Shown in pieces: positions 18,614-27,306 of a stretch of DNA of 41,662 nucleotides. Under the pieces are notes generated by a model, which was not told the DNA's origin, searched no databases, and saw nothing but the letters and a program-made list of their open reading frames with translations. Source of the stretch: Thioploca sp. (GTDB lineage: Bacteria > Pseudomonadota > Gammaproteobacteria > Beggiatoales > Beggiatoaceae). Both the position numbers and the translations under genes were made by a program. The stretch lies in the NCBI GenBank assembly GCA_030627235.1, contig DAOUSL010000010.1, positions 1 through 41,662 of the forward strand, read 5' to 3'. The stretch's first letter is position 1; each line of letters begins with the position of its first letter.

Positions 18614-18880
18614 CTATATGATTGAAGAGCTTTTCCTAACTATTTGTTCTAATCGCCAACTCTTAGTTTTAGATAAAGGACGACATTGAATAATTTCAAC
18701 AATATCACCCACTCCACACATTTGTTCTTCATCATGAGCATGTAATTTAGTCGAACGTTTAATATATTTTCCATACTTAGGATGTTTCACTTTACGTTCA
18801 ACTAGCACAGTAATAGTTTTATCCATTGAACTGCTAGTTACACGGCCAACATGAGATACTTTTACCTTTTGTTTATCCAT
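18614..18880 (-). CDS. rpsQ: 30S ribosomal protein S17
   Basis: S17 binds 16S rRNA early in assembly. The 88-aa protein has [42 protein letters not shown], typical of S17. It is the last gene of the S10 block, 3 nt after rpmC, and is followed by the gap that holds the spc promoter. Confidence 0.97.
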   Translation of the reverse strand: MDKQKVKVSHVGRVTSSSMDKTITVLVERKVKHPKYGKYIKRSTKLHAHDEEQMCGVGDIVEIIQCRPLSKTKSWRLEQIVRKSSSII

Positions 18881-18883
18881 AAC

Positions 18884-19078
18884 TTAAGCGGTCCTTTTTT
18901 CATTAATAACCGTTTTTACTCTGGCAATATCTCGCCTTACACTACGTAACCGAGTGTGTCTATTAAGCTGACCATTAGCTTTTTGTACTCGTAAGCTAAA
19001 ATGTTCTCTTAACAATTCCAATAATTCAGTATTTAATTCACTGACAGCCTTAGTGCGTAGTTCCCTAGCTTCCATCAC
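18884..19078 (-). CDS. rpmC: 50S ribosomal protein L29
   Basis: L29 lies at the polypeptide exit and helps dock SRP and trigger factor. The 64-aa helical protein shows [33 protein letters not shown] and [11 protein letters not shown]. Its start overlaps the rplP stop by 4 nt. Confidence 0.96.
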   Translation of the reverse strand: MMEARELRTKAVSELNTELLELLREHFSLRVQKANGQLNRHTRLRSVRRDIARVKTVINEKRTA

Positions 19079-19488
19079 ATTATCACTCTGGTTGCAAAGG
19101 TAGTTTGCACAGATAATTTAGAGGCAGCCAAACGAAATGCTTCTCTAGCCACTTCTTCGCTAACTCCCTCAATTTCATACAACACACTACCTGGTTGAAC
19201 TAAAGCTACCCAATATTCTACATTACCTTTTCCCTTGCCCATACGAACTTCTAAGGGTTTTTTGCTGATTGGTTTATCTGGAAACATTCGAATCCATAAT
19301 TTACCACCACGTTTCACATATCTAGTAATAGTTCTACGAGCTGATTCAATCTGCCGAGCAGTAATCCGTCCATGACCTGTAGATTTAAGGCCAAATTCAC
19401 CAAAACTAATTTTATTACCACGTTGAGCATTGCCTCGATTGTGGCCTTTCATTTGTTTTCTAAATTTTGTTCGCTTAGGTTGTAACAT
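19075..19488 (-). CDS. rplP: 50S ribosomal protein L16
   Basis: L16 helps form the A-site tRNA-binding region. The 137-aa protein begins [19 protein letters not shown] and contains [29 protein letters not shown], both diagnostic. It lies 2 nt after rpsC. Confidence 0.97.
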   Translation of the reverse strand: MLQPKRTKFRKQMKGHNRGNAQRGNKISFGEFGLKSTGHGRITARQIESARRTITRYVKRGGKLWIRMFPDKPISKKPLEVRMGKGKGNVEYWVALVQPGSVLYEIEGVSEEVAREAFRLAASKLSVQTTFATRVIM

Positions 19489-19490
19489 AA

Positions 19491-20129
19491 TTAATCTTGC
19501 TTACCAATAATTTCGCCTTTAAAAATCCACACCTTAATACCAATAATTCCATAAGTGGTATGAGATTCAGCAAAGCCATAATCTATATCCGCACGTAAAG
19601 TATGTAAAGGCACTCGTCCTTCTCTATACCATTCCTTTCGTGCAATCTCAGCTCCATTCAAACGTCCACTCACATTTATACGAATTCCTTGAGCACCTAA
19701 TCGCATAGCATTACCTACTGCTCTCTTCATAGCTCGTCTAAACATTATTCTTCGTTCTAACTGCTGAGCTATATTCATTGCTACTAAATGAGCATCAACT
19801 TCTGGTTTACGGATTTCTTCTACACTTATGTGTACAGGTATACCCATCATTTTAGTTATTTTTGTCCTTAACTTATCAATATCTTCACCTTTTTTCCCAA
19901 TTACAATACCAGGGCGGGCAGTATGAATAATGATACGAGCATTACGAGCTGGACGTTCAATTCGTACTTTACCAACGGAAGCTTGCTTTAATTCCTGTTT
20001 GATAAAGTTTCTAACTTTTAGATCAACATTTAGGTATTCAGCATAGTTTCTTCCACTAGCATACCATTTTGATGACCAGTCTTTTATAATTCCTAGACGA
20101 ATTCCTATTGGATGTACTTTTTGACCCAT
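19491..20129 (-). CDS. rpsC: 30S ribosomal protein S3
   Basis: S3 lines the mRNA entry tunnel. The 212-aa protein starts [20 protein letters not shown], carries the KH domain ([17 protein letters not shown]) and the C-terminal [31 protein letters not shown]. It lacks the long C-terminal tail of some relatives. It ends 2 nt before rplP. Confidence 0.97.
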   Translation of the reverse strand: MGQKVHPIGIRLGIIKDWSSKWYASGRNYAEYLNVDLKVRNFIKQELKQASVGKVRIERPARNARIIIHTARPGIVIGKKGEDIDKLRTKITKMMGIPVHISVEEIRKPEVDAHLVAMNIAQQLERRIMFRRAMKRAVGNAMRLGAQGIRINVSGRLNGAEIARKEWYREGRVPLHTLRADIDYGFAESHTTYGIIGIKVWIFKGEIIGKQD

Positions 20130-20136
20130 AATAAAC

Positions 20137-20472
20137 TCAACTCAAGTCAGAGACTATAACTGTAATGTGGCTGGTGCGTTTTAGAATACGGTTGCCACGT
20201 CCTTTAGCACGTGGCCGCATACGTTTAAGGGTTGCCCCTTCATTAATATATATTGCAGATATATGTAATTCATCTATATCTATGCCTTGATTATTCTCAG
20301 CATTAGCAATAGCACTATCTAATGTTTTTTTAATTAACTTAGCTGCTTTTTGTTTACTAAATTTTAATAAATTCAAGGCTCGTTCAACTGGCAACCCACG
20401 GATCTGGTCAGCAACTAAACGTCCCTTTTGAGCAGACATTCGTATATACTTATGTAAAGAAACAGTTTCCAT
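20137..20472 (-). CDS. rplV: 50S ribosomal protein L22
   Basis: L22 lines the exit tunnel. The 111-aa protein has [25 protein letters not shown] and the C-terminal [24 protein letters not shown], both typical. Its first base is shared with the end of rpsS. The tunnel-loop residues look ordinary. Confidence 0.97.
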   Translation of the reverse strand: METVSLHKYIRMSAQKGRLVADQIRGLPVERALNLLKFSKQKAAKLIKKTLDSAIANAENNQGIDIDELHISAIYINEGATLKRMRPRAKGRGNRILKRTSHITVIVSDLS

Positions 20473-20750
20473 TATTTTTTGCTCTTCTTATCACCTGTTT
20501 GGTGGCCTCTATAAGTTCGAGTTGTCGCAAATTCACCTAACTTATGTCCAACCATATTTTCGGTGACAAATACTGGAATATGTTGGCGTCCATTATGAAT
20601 AGCCATAGTCAAACCAACCATTTCCGGAATAACCATAGAACGACGCGACCAGGTCTTTATTGGACGCTTATTTCTAGTAGCTATAGATTTTTCAACTTTA
20701 CTCAATAGATGTAAATCAACAAAAGGTCCTTTTTTAATTGAACGTGGCAT
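20472..20750 (-). CDS. rpsS: 30S ribosomal protein S19
   Basis: S19 lies in the head of the small subunit and contacts tRNA. The 92-aa protein has [20 protein letters not shown] and [24 protein letters not shown], typical of S19. It follows rplB by 20 nt. Confidence 0.97.
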   Translation of the reverse strand: MPRSIKKGPFVDLHLLSKVEKSIATRNKRPIKTWSRRSMVIPEMVGLTMAIHNGRQHIPVFVTENMVGHKLGEFATTRTYRGHQTGDKKSKK

Positions 20751-20770
20751 ATTTTTAAACCTTTAATATT

Positions 20771-21589
20771 TTAACGACGACGAATAATCATCTTAGAAGT
20801 ACGTTTATTCGTACGGGTTTTAGCACCTTTGGTTGGGAAACCCCAAGGAGTAACAGGATGTCTTCCACCAGAACTACGACCTTCACCACCACCATGAGGA
20901 TGATCTACTGGGTTCATAGCAACACCACGAACAGTAGGCCGAATGCCACGCCATCTTTTTGCACCAGCTTTACCCAATGAGATAAGGCTATGAGTTGAAT
21001 TACCTACTTCTCCTAAAGTCGCTCTACAATCAACTGATATTTTACGAACTTCGCCAGAACGTAAACGTAAAGTTGCATACCGATCTTCACGAGCTACTAT
21101 TTGAGCATAATTGCCAGCACTACGAGCTATCTGAGCTCCTTTACCTGGTTTTAATTCTATACAATGAACTAAAGTTCCCATAGGTATACTACGTAATGGC
21201 ATACAATTACCTGATTTTACAGGCACATGACTGCCTGAGATAATTATATCATCTGCTTTGACATCCTTTGGTGCAATAATATAACGACGTTCACCATCAT
21301 TATATAATAATAAAGCTATATTTGCACTACGATTAGGATCATATTCTAGTTGTTCTATTTTAGCTGGAATACCGTCTTTATTACGTTTAAAATCAATTAT
21401 ACGATAATGTTGCTTATGTCCACCACCACGGTGTCTAACTGTTATACGTCCGTGATTATTGCGTCCACTAGTCCTAGTTTTTTTACTAAGTAAAGATTTA
21501 TGTGGAGAACCTTTATGAAGTTCAGAGTTATCTTCTTTAACTACAAACCTACGTCCAGGTGAAGTCGGTTTAGTTTTAATGAGAGCCAT
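20771..21589 (-). CDS. rplB: 50S ribosomal protein L2
   Basis: L2 is a core 23S-binding protein needed for subunit association and peptidyl transfer. The 272-aa protein contains [28 protein letters not shown] and the conserved C-terminal [23 protein letters not shown] with the functionally important His. Length and place are normal. Confidence 0.98.
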   Translation of the reverse strand: MALIKTKPTSPGRRFVVKEDNSELHKGSPHKSLLSKKTRTSGRNNHGRITVRHRGGGHKQHYRIIDFKRNKDGIPAKIEQLEYDPNRSANIALLLYNDGERRYIIAPKDVKADDIIISGSHVPVKSGNCMPLRSIPMGTLVHCIELKPGKGAQIARSAGNYAQIVAREDRYATLRLRSGEVRKISVDCRATLGEVGNSTHSLISLGKAGAKRWRGIRPTVRGVAMNPVDHPHGGGEGRSSGGRHPVTPWGFPTKGAKTRTNKRTSKMIIRRR

Positions 21590-21624
21590 AATAATTAGTA
21601 TATTTAAAGTTTAAAATTTTAATG

Positions 21625-21921
21625 TTATTCAGCATCTCTAAAGCTAATATCAAACCCAGGCATCAAACCTACATAAGCTTTTTTCCAATCTGCACGTTTT
21701 CCTTGAATCTTGCCAAAAATTTTACGTTTTCCTTTGACATTACAGACACGTACTGCTTTAACTTTAACATTAAATAGTAATTCTACTGCTTGCTTAACTT
21801 CTTTTTTAGTTGCATCTTTCAATATCTTAAAAACAAACTGTTGTTTATTATCAGATAAAGTAGTAGCTTTCTCAGAAATATGTGGAGTAATTAAAACCTT
21901 CATCAAACGTGCTTGATTCAT
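21625..21921 (-). CDS. rplW: 50S ribosomal protein L23
   Basis: L23 is the docking site for trigger factor and SRP at the exit. The 98-aa protein has ITPHISEKATTLSDNKQQFVFKIL, KEVKQAVELLFNVKVKAVRV and ADWKKAYVGLM, typical of L23. Its start overlaps the rplD stop by 4 nt. Confidence 0.97.
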   Translation of the reverse strand: MNQARLMKVLITPHISEKATTLSDNKQQFVFKILKDATKKEVKQAVELLFNVKVKAVRVCNVKGKRKIFGKIQGKRADWKKAYVGLMPGFDISFRDAE

Positions 21922-22535
21922 ATTGCTAACCTCTTTTCTAATTCTCTAATTGTTGCAATATTAGTTAACACTTGTTTTGATTGAATCAGATTTACTGGAT
22001 TAATTCCAATCATTTGAACTACATTTAAATAATAAATATTCCGTGATGCTAAACTCAAATTTGTATTTTTTTCTGGAGTAACAATTAGTATTTGTTTCTT
22101 ATCTAATTCAAGACGTTTTAAATATTCTAATAATGACGCAGTCTTAGAACTATCAAATGAAAAATCATCGACTACTAACAAACGTTCTTGTCTTAATAAT
22201 TCAGATAAAATAGAACGTAAAGCACCCCTATACATCTTTTTATTTATTTTTTGAGAATAATTTCTTGGTGTAGCAGCAAAAGTAACACCACCGCCTCTCC
22301 ATAATGGACTAGCTACACTACCAGCTCTAGCTCGCCCAGTACCTTTTTGTCGCCAAGGTTTGCTACCAGTTGCTTTTACCTGAGAACGATTCTTCTGAGC
22401 TTTCGTACCAGCACGACCACCAGCTAAATAACATGTCACTGCTTGATGTATCAAAGGTTCATTAAACTCTTTGTTAAACACTTCATCAGATACATCTATA
22501 ATACTGTCTTGTGTCCCACTTAAACTTAACTGCAT
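21918..22535 (-). CDS. rplD: 50S ribosomal protein L4
   Basis: L4 lines the exit tunnel; in Escherichia coli it also represses the S10 operon through a leader RNA. The 205-aa protein has the tunnel-loop region TKAQKNRSQVKATGSKPWRQKGTGRARAGS and SPLWRGGGVTFA. Such a leader cannot fit upstream of rpsJ here (11-nt gap), so that control is probably absent or placed elsewhere. Confidence 0.97.
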   Translation of the reverse strand: MQLSLSGTQDSIIDVSDEVFNKEFNEPLIHQAVTCYLAGGRAGTKAQKNRSQVKATGSKPWRQKGTGRARAGSVASPLWRGGGVTFAATPRNYSQKINKKMYRGALRSILSELLRQERLLVVDDFSFDSSKTASLLEYLKRLELDKKQILIVTPEKNTNLSLASRNIYYLNVVQMIGINPVNLIQSKQVLTNIATIRELEKRLAI

Positions 22536-22564
22536 TGTCTTTATTCTTTAAATTTAGTGAATAT

Positions 22565-23206
22565 TTATGCCTTAGCATTTTTCATTTTAATAGCTGAACG
22601 AATAAATACGTCGCCACCTGGAGCCCCTGGGATTGCACCTTTAACTAATAATAATTGCCTATCTATATCTATTCGGATAATTTCCAAATTTAATGTAGTA
22701 CAACGGACATTTCCCATATGACCAGCCATTTTTTTACCTTTAAAAACCCGCCCAGGAGTTTGGTTTTGACCAATAGAACCTGCTGACCTATGCGACAAGG
22801 AATTACCATGTGTAGCATCCTGCATTTTAAAGTTATATCTCTTTATAACACCAGCAAAACCTTTACCTTTAGTTAAACCAGTCACATCAACTTTCTGACC
22901 TTGGATAAAAATATCAACCCCAATACTTTGGCCTAATTTAAATGTTTTATCATCATCAATTCTAAACTCCCAGAAATGACGACCCTCTTCCACATTAGCT
23001 TTGGCTAAATGGCCTTTAGTTGGTTTATTAAGTTTAGCAACTTTATGAGTTCCGCAAGTAACTTGTACTGCGTCATAACCTTCTTTAGCAATTGACTTAA
23101 TCTGAGTAATACGGTTAGGTGAAACCGAAATCACTGATACTGGTATAGATTGACCATCCTCAGAGAAGATTCGTGTCATTCCACGTTTTTGCCCCACAAC
23201 CATCAT
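22565..23206 (-). CDS. rplC: 50S ribosomal protein L3
   Basis: L3 starts 50S assembly and reaches the peptidyl-transferase centre. The 213-aa protein has [22 protein letters not shown] and [50 protein letters not shown], with the conserved Gln that PrmB methylates in relatives. The first codons are MMV, so the start may be one codon later. Confidence 0.97.
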   Translation of the reverse strand: MMVVGQKRGMTRIFSEDGQSIPVSVISVSPNRITQIKSIAKEGYDAVQVTCGTHKVAKLNKPTKGHLAKANVEEGRHFWEFRIDDDKTFKLGQSIGVDIFIQGQKVDVTGLTKGKGFAGVIKRYNFKMQDATHGNSLSHRSAGSIGQNQTPGRVFKGKKMAGHMGNVRCTTLNLEIIRIDIDRQLLLVKGAIPGAPGGDVFIRSAIKMKNAKA

Positions 23207-23236
23207 AATTTAATATCCTTTATGAAACTCAAACTA

Positions 23237-23557
23237 TTAATTAAGTTTAATTTGTACTTCAACCCCAGCAGCCAAGTCTAATTTCATTAAAGAATCAACT
23301 GTTTTATCAGTAGGATCAATAATGTCTAATAAACGTTTGTGAGTCCGGATTTCATATTGATCACGAGCATCTTTATTAACATGTGGTGAAATCAAAACAG
23401 TAAATTTCTCTTTTTTTGTCGGCAATGGAATAGGTCCGCGCAATCTAGCTCCAGTACGTCTTGCTGTTTCCACAATCTCTCGTGCCGACTGATCAATTAA
23501 CTTATAATCAAAAGCTTTCAAACGAATCCGAATACGTTGATTAACCATTGTAGCCAT
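23237..23557 (-). CDS. rpsJ: 30S ribosomal protein S10 / NusE
   Basis: S10 is a small-subunit protein and also the antitermination partner of NusB. The sequence [67 protein letters not shown] is typical. The listed ATG gives 106 aa; the ATG nine bases inside ([11 protein letters not shown]) gives 103 aa, the usual S10 length, and may be the true start. Only 11 nt separate it from fusA; tuf, usually found between them, is missing. Confidence 0.96.
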   Translation of the reverse strand: MATMVNQRIRIRLKAFDYKLIDQSAREIVETARRTGARLRGPIPLPTKKEKFTVLISPHVNKDARDQYEIRTHKRLLDIIDPTDKTVDSLMKLDLAAGVEVQIKLN

Positions 23558-23568
23558 AATTCTTCTCT

Positions 23569-25668
23569 TTAATTTGTCTTTTTAATTACTGCTTCAGCAA
23601 TACTACTTGGGGCTTCATTGTAACAATTAAACTGCATTGTATAATTAGCACGACCCTGAGTTAAAGAACGCAAATCAGTTGCATAACCAAACATTTCAGC
23701 TAAAGGGACTTCTGCTTGAATAACTTTACCAGTAGGCAAATCATCCATTCCTTGTAAAATCCCACGCCGACGGTTTAAATCTCCCATCACATCACCCATA
23801 TAGTCTTCTGGGGTTACTACCTCTACTGCCATAATTGGTTCTAATAATACCGCATTAGCTTTTCTTGCTCCTTCTTTAAAACCCATAGAACCAGCAATTT
23901 TAAATGCCATCTCATTAGAATCAACTTCGTGATAAGAACCATCAAACAAAGTTACTTTTACATCAACCATTGGAAACCCTGCAACAATACCATTCTTCAT
24001 TTGCTCTTGGATTCCTTTATCAACAGCTGGAATATATTCTTTAGGAATTACACCACCAACTATTTCATTCACAAATTGATAGCCAGAACCAGCTTCCAAA
24101 GGTTCTATCTTTAACCACACATGACCATATTGTCCACGACCGCCAGATTGACGAACAAACTTACCTTCTTGATCAATTGTTTTACGAATAGTTTCTCTAT
24201 AAGATACCTGTGGAGCTCCAACATTAGCTTCAACTCCAAATTCACGTCTTAAACGATCTATAATAACTTCTAAATGAAGCTCCCCCATTCCTGATATGAT
24301 AGTTTGACCAGTTTCTTCATCAGTATGAACTCGAAAGGATGGGTCTTCAGCTGCTAATTTAGATAATGATAATCCCATTTTTTCTTGATCAGAACGGGTT
24401 TTTGGCTCTACTGCAATTGAAATTACTGGTTCTGGAAATTCCATCTTTTCTAAAGTTATTATATGATTTTTATCACATAAAGTTTCACCAGTAGTAACCT
24501 CTTTCAAACCCACTGCTGCTGCAATATCACCAGCTCTAACCTCTTTTATTTCTTCACGAGTATTAGCATGCATTTGTAAAATTCTACCAACCCGTTCTTT
24601 TTTTCTTTTTAACGGATTATACACACTGTCGCCAGAATTTAATATTCCTGAATAAACTCTAAAATAAGTTAACGACCCTACAAATGGATCTGTAGCCACT
24701 TTAAATGCTAACGCTGCAAATGGTTCTTCATCGCTAGAAGCTCGTTCTGCCTCAGTATCTTTATCATCATCCAATACTCCTTTTATTGCTGGTACATCAC
24801 AAGGAGCTGGTAGATAATCAATAACTGCATCTAACATTGCCTGCACGCCTTTATTTTTAAAAGCTGAACCGCACAATGTAGGAGTTATTTCGTTAGCTAT
24901 GGTACGCTGACGAATTCCCATTTTAATTTCTGATACAGACAAATCGCCTTCATCCAGATATTTTTCCATCAGTTCATCGTTCATTTCTGCAACTGATTCT
25001 AATAAATGTTCTCTCCATTTCAAACATTCATCTTGCATATCTGCTGGAATTTCTGCTTCTAAAAATTTTACCCCTTGACTGGAATCATCCCAGTAAATTG
25101 CTCGCATCTTAACTAAATCTACTACACCAGCAAAATTATCTTCAGCTCCAATAGGCAATTGTAATGGTACTGGATTCGCAGCTAAACGTTTTTTGATCTG
25201 TTCAACCACTCGTAAAAAGTTAGCTCCAGCTCTATCCATCTTATTTACAAAAGCTAATCTTGGTACACCATACTTATTTGCTTGCCGCCAGACTGTCTCA
25301 GATTGTGGTTCGACACCACCAACGGCACAAAATACTGCACACGTACCGTCTAAAACCCGTAATGAACGTTCTACTTCAATAGTGAAGTCTACATGACCCG
25401 GAGTATCGATAATATTGATACGATGCTCTGGATACTGTTTTTCCATTCCACTCCAAAAACAGGTAGTTGCTGCTGAGGTAATTGTAATGCCTCGCTCTTG
25501 CTCCAATGGCATCCAGTCCATTGTTGCAGCACCATCGTGAACTTCCCCAATTTTATGTGACACACCTGTATAAAATAAAATCCGTTCTGTTGCAGTTGTC
25601 TTACCTGCATCAATGTGTGCCATAATACCAATATTTCTATAATGCTCAATGGGGGTTTTACGTGCCAT
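23569..25668 (-). CDS. fusA: Elongation factor G
   Basis: EF-G is the GTPase that drives translocation and, with RRF, ribosome recycling. The 699-aa protein has the G motifs [17 protein letters not shown] and NKMD, the switch region [11 protein letters not shown], and the C-terminal domains with [25 protein letters not shown] and [14 protein letters not shown]. Length is normal. It follows rpsG by 97 nt. It is directly followed by rpsJ rather than tuf. Confidence 0.98.
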   Translation of the reverse strand: MARKTPIEHYRNIGIMAHIDAGKTTATERILFYTGVSHKIGEVHDGAATMDWMPLEQERGITITSAATTCFWSGMEKQYPEHRINIIDTPGHVDFTIEVERSLRVLDGTCAVFCAVGGVEPQSETVWRQANKYGVPRLAFVNKMDRAGANFLRVVEQIKKRLAANPVPLQLPIGAEDNFAGVVDLVKMRAIYWDDSSQGVKFLEAEIPADMQDECLKWREHLLESVAEMNDELMEKYLDEGDLSVSEIKMGIRQRTIANEITPTLCGSAFKNKGVQAMLDAVIDYLPAPCDVPAIKGVLDDDKDTEAERASSDEEPFAALAFKVATDPFVGSLTYFRVYSGILNSGDSVYNPLKRKKERVGRILQMHANTREEIKEVRAGDIAAAVGLKEVTTGETLCDKNHIITLEKMEFPEPVISIAVEPKTRSDQEKMGLSLSKLAAEDPSFRVHTDEETGQTIISGMGELHLEVIIDRLRREFGVEANVGAPQVSYRETIRKTIDQEGKFVRQSGGRGQYGHVWLKIEPLEAGSGYQFVNEIVGGVIPKEYIPAVDKGIQEQMKNGIVAGFPMVDVKVTLFDGSYHEVDSNEMAFKIAGSMGFKEGARKANAVLLEPIMAVEVVTPEDYMGDVMGDLNRRRGILQGMDDLPTGKVIQAEVPLAEMFGYATDLRSLTQGRANYTMQFNCYNEAPSSIAEAVIKKTN

Positions 25669-25765
25669 AATTCAGTTAATTTATCTTTACTTAAAAGTTA
25701 TTTTACAATATCCAGTTATTCAAAAAACTACTGAATACTGCTTCAACTAACTGGACATAAGAAAC

Positions 25766-26236
25766 TTACCATCGGAAATGGGAAAATGCTTTATTTGCTT
25801 CAGCCATACGGTGAACATCATCACGTTTTTTTATTGCAGTACCCTTATTTTCATGAGCATCAAGAATCTCGCCTGCTAAACGTAACCCCATAGTTTTTTC
25901 ACCTCGCTTCCTTGCAGAATCTACTAGCCATCTCATAGCTAAAGTAGTTCTACGCGAAGCCCTTACTTCTATGGGCACTTGATAAGTAGAGCCACCAACT
26001 CGACGTGATTTTACTTCAACAACTGGACGAACATTCTCTAAAGCTTTACTAAATATTTCTAAAGCTTCACCTTTTCCCTTTTCAGCTACTTTATCTAAAG
26101 CTCCATACACGATACTTTCTGCTACTGATTTTTTGCCGTTTTTCATCACTGTATTGATGAATTTTGCAACCGTCTCATCTCCAAATTTAGGGTCAGGTAG
26201 AATAACACGTTTAGCGACAACTCTTCTTCTCGACAT
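25766..26236 (-). CDS. rpsG: 30S ribosomal protein S7
   Basis: S7 nucleates the 3' major domain of 16S rRNA; in Escherichia coli it is the repressor of the str operon. The 156-aa protein starts [31 protein letters not shown] and has [21 protein letters not shown]. It follows rpsL by 18 nt and precedes fusA by 97 nt of AT-rich spacer in which I see no clear promoter. Confidence 0.97.
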   Translation of the reverse strand: MSRRRVVAKRVILPDPKFGDETVAKFINTVMKNGKKSVAESIVYGALDKVAEKGKGEALEIFSKALENVRPVVEVKSRRVGGSTYQVPIEVRASRRTTLAMRWLVDSARKRGEKTMGLRLAGEILDAHENKGTAIKKRDDVHRMAEANKAFSHFRW

Positions 26237-26254
26237 TAAATATATCCATTCAAA

Positions 26255-26629
26255 TTAAGACTTAGGTTTTTTAGTACCATACTTAGAACGGCCTTGATTT
26301 CTTGAACTAACACCGGAAGTATCTAATGAACCACGTACAGTATGATAACGAACACCAGGTAAATCTTTTACACGACCACCACGAATCAATACTACCGAAT
26401 GTTCTTGTAAATTGTGACCTTCACCACCTATATAGCTTGTTACTTCCATTCCATTAGTGAGTCGTACACGTGCTACCTTACGCATGGCTGAATTAGGTTT
26501 TTTTGGTGTTGTAGTATAAACCCGAGTACAAACTCCTCGTCTCTGAGGACATCCTTCTAAAGCTGGAGTATTACTTTTACTAACTTGCCGTTTACGTGGT
26601 TTACGCACTAATTGATTAATTGTCGTCAT
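26255..26629 (-). CDS. rpsL: 30S ribosomal protein S12
   Basis: S12 controls decoding accuracy. The 124-aa protein has [32 protein letters not shown] and [20 protein letters not shown]. Both Lys residues at the positions where streptomycin-resistance substitutions arise in other species are present, so the sequence looks wild type. It is the first protein gene of the str cluster, 35 nt after tRNA-Arg. Confidence 0.98.
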   Translation of the reverse strand: MTTINQLVRKPRKRQVSKSNTPALEGCPQRRGVCTRVYTTTPKKPNSAMRKVARVRLTNGMEVTSYIGGEGHNLQEHSVVLIRGGRVKDLPGVRYHTVRGSLDTSGVSSRNQGRSKYGTKKPKS

Positions 26630-26664
26630 CTCATTATGGAATTTAATTAATTTTTCAAAATAAA

Positions 26665-26742
26665 TGGCGCGCCCGGAGAGATTCGAACTCCCGACCCCCT
26701 AGTTCGTAGCCAGGTACTCTATCCAAACTGAGCTACGGGCGC
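26665..26742 (-). tRNA. tRNA-Arg(ACG)
   Basis: On the minus strand a full cloverleaf reads from acceptor GCGCCCG, D-stem GCTC, and anticodon stem CCTGG with loop CTACGAA, giving anticodon ACG. The T-arm has TTCGAAT and the acceptor closes with CGGGCGC, discriminator G and an encoded CCA. ACG is usually edited to ICG by TadA. It lies 29 nt after tRNA-Ser and 35 nt before rpsL. Confidence 0.95.
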
Positions 26743-26771
26743 ATAGTCATACTAAAACCTTTTCAATACAA

Positions 26772-26859
26772 CGAAGAGAGAGGGATTCGAACCCTCGATG
26801 GGCTTTTAACCCATACTTCCTTAGCAGGGAAGCGCCTTCAGCCACTCGGCCATCTCTCC
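26772..26859 (-). tRNA. tRNA-Ser(GCU)
   Basis: A class II tRNA on the minus strand with acceptor GGAGAGA, anticodon loop CTGCTAA (anticodon GCT), a long variable arm with a GGGTTAAAAGCCC-type stem, and T-loop TTCGAAT. The acceptor closes as TCTCTTC with one G-U pair, followed by discriminator G. CCA is not encoded, unlike in the neighbouring tRNA-Arg, so nucleotidyltransferase must add it. Confidence 0.93.
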
Positions 26860-26943
26860 AATAAAATTTTCTTTAATACTGAAATTAAGCCGAATTTCTG
26901 AAACATCTTATAATAATCCTAGCCTAACACAGCAGAATTATAC

Positions 26944-26972
26944 ATTCTAACTCTATTTATTAAATATGTCAA
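26944..26972 (-). promoter_or_regulatory. Strong promoter of the tRNA-Ser/tRNA-Arg/str unit
   Basis: On the minus strand a perfect TTGACA (26967-26972) and TAGAAT (26944-26949) are 17 nt apart. The sequence upstream of the -35 is A/T-rich and could serve as an UP element. Transcription would start near 26936, about 75 nt before tRNA-Ser, and could read through both tRNAs into rpsL, since I see no strong promoter in the 35 nt between tRNA-Arg and rpsL. Confidence 0.7.
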
Positions 26973-27280
26973 GTGCTTTTTTATTAATGCTTGCTTATAT
27001 TATTATTGAGATATTAATAATTATGTAATTATATTTATCTTCTTAATGATTGTTTTATTAATAATAACATTTATAGCATAATATTGCAATATAAACCTAG
27101 TGATACAAAATTTATATTCAATTAATTTATTTTAAATAATGCCTAAAAATAAGAAAAAATATAATTACGTTCTTCACTTTTTTACAATTATCTGTTATTA
27201 ATAAAGTAAGTATTTTCAATACATAACAATACTTATTTTAAGTATCCCTGTAACTATAGTTTATAACTTATTGTAATAAC

Positions 27281-27286
27281 TATAAT
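27281..27286 (+). promoter_or_regulatory. Candidate -10 box of mrcB
   Basis: A perfect TATAAT lies 20 nt before the mrcB ATG at 27307. The sequence 17 nt further upstream is a poor -35, so this is a weak call that would give a very short leader. Confidence 0.3.
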
Positions 27287-27306
27287 TTAATACATAGTGT
27301 AAGACG

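Larger units (their letters stand above)
26860..27306. other. Divergent intergenic region between the tRNA/str unit and mrcB
   Basis: A 447-nt, very AT-rich region between divergent transcription units. It contains the promoter at 26944-26972 for the tRNA-str unit and a candidate -10 (TATAAT, 27281-27286) for mrcB. The middle (about 27000-27240) is almost entirely A and T and shows no gene. Confidence 0.6.

Noticed and set aside
23558-23568. A hidden or broken tuf between fusA and rpsJ
   Set aside because: Only 11 nt are present, with no EF-Tu fragment on either side.
23929-24114. Small + strand frames within fusA, rpoA, secY and other minus-strand genes
   Set aside because: They lie wholly inside strongly conserved genes, lack ribosome-binding sites and recognisable domains, and reflect biased codon use.
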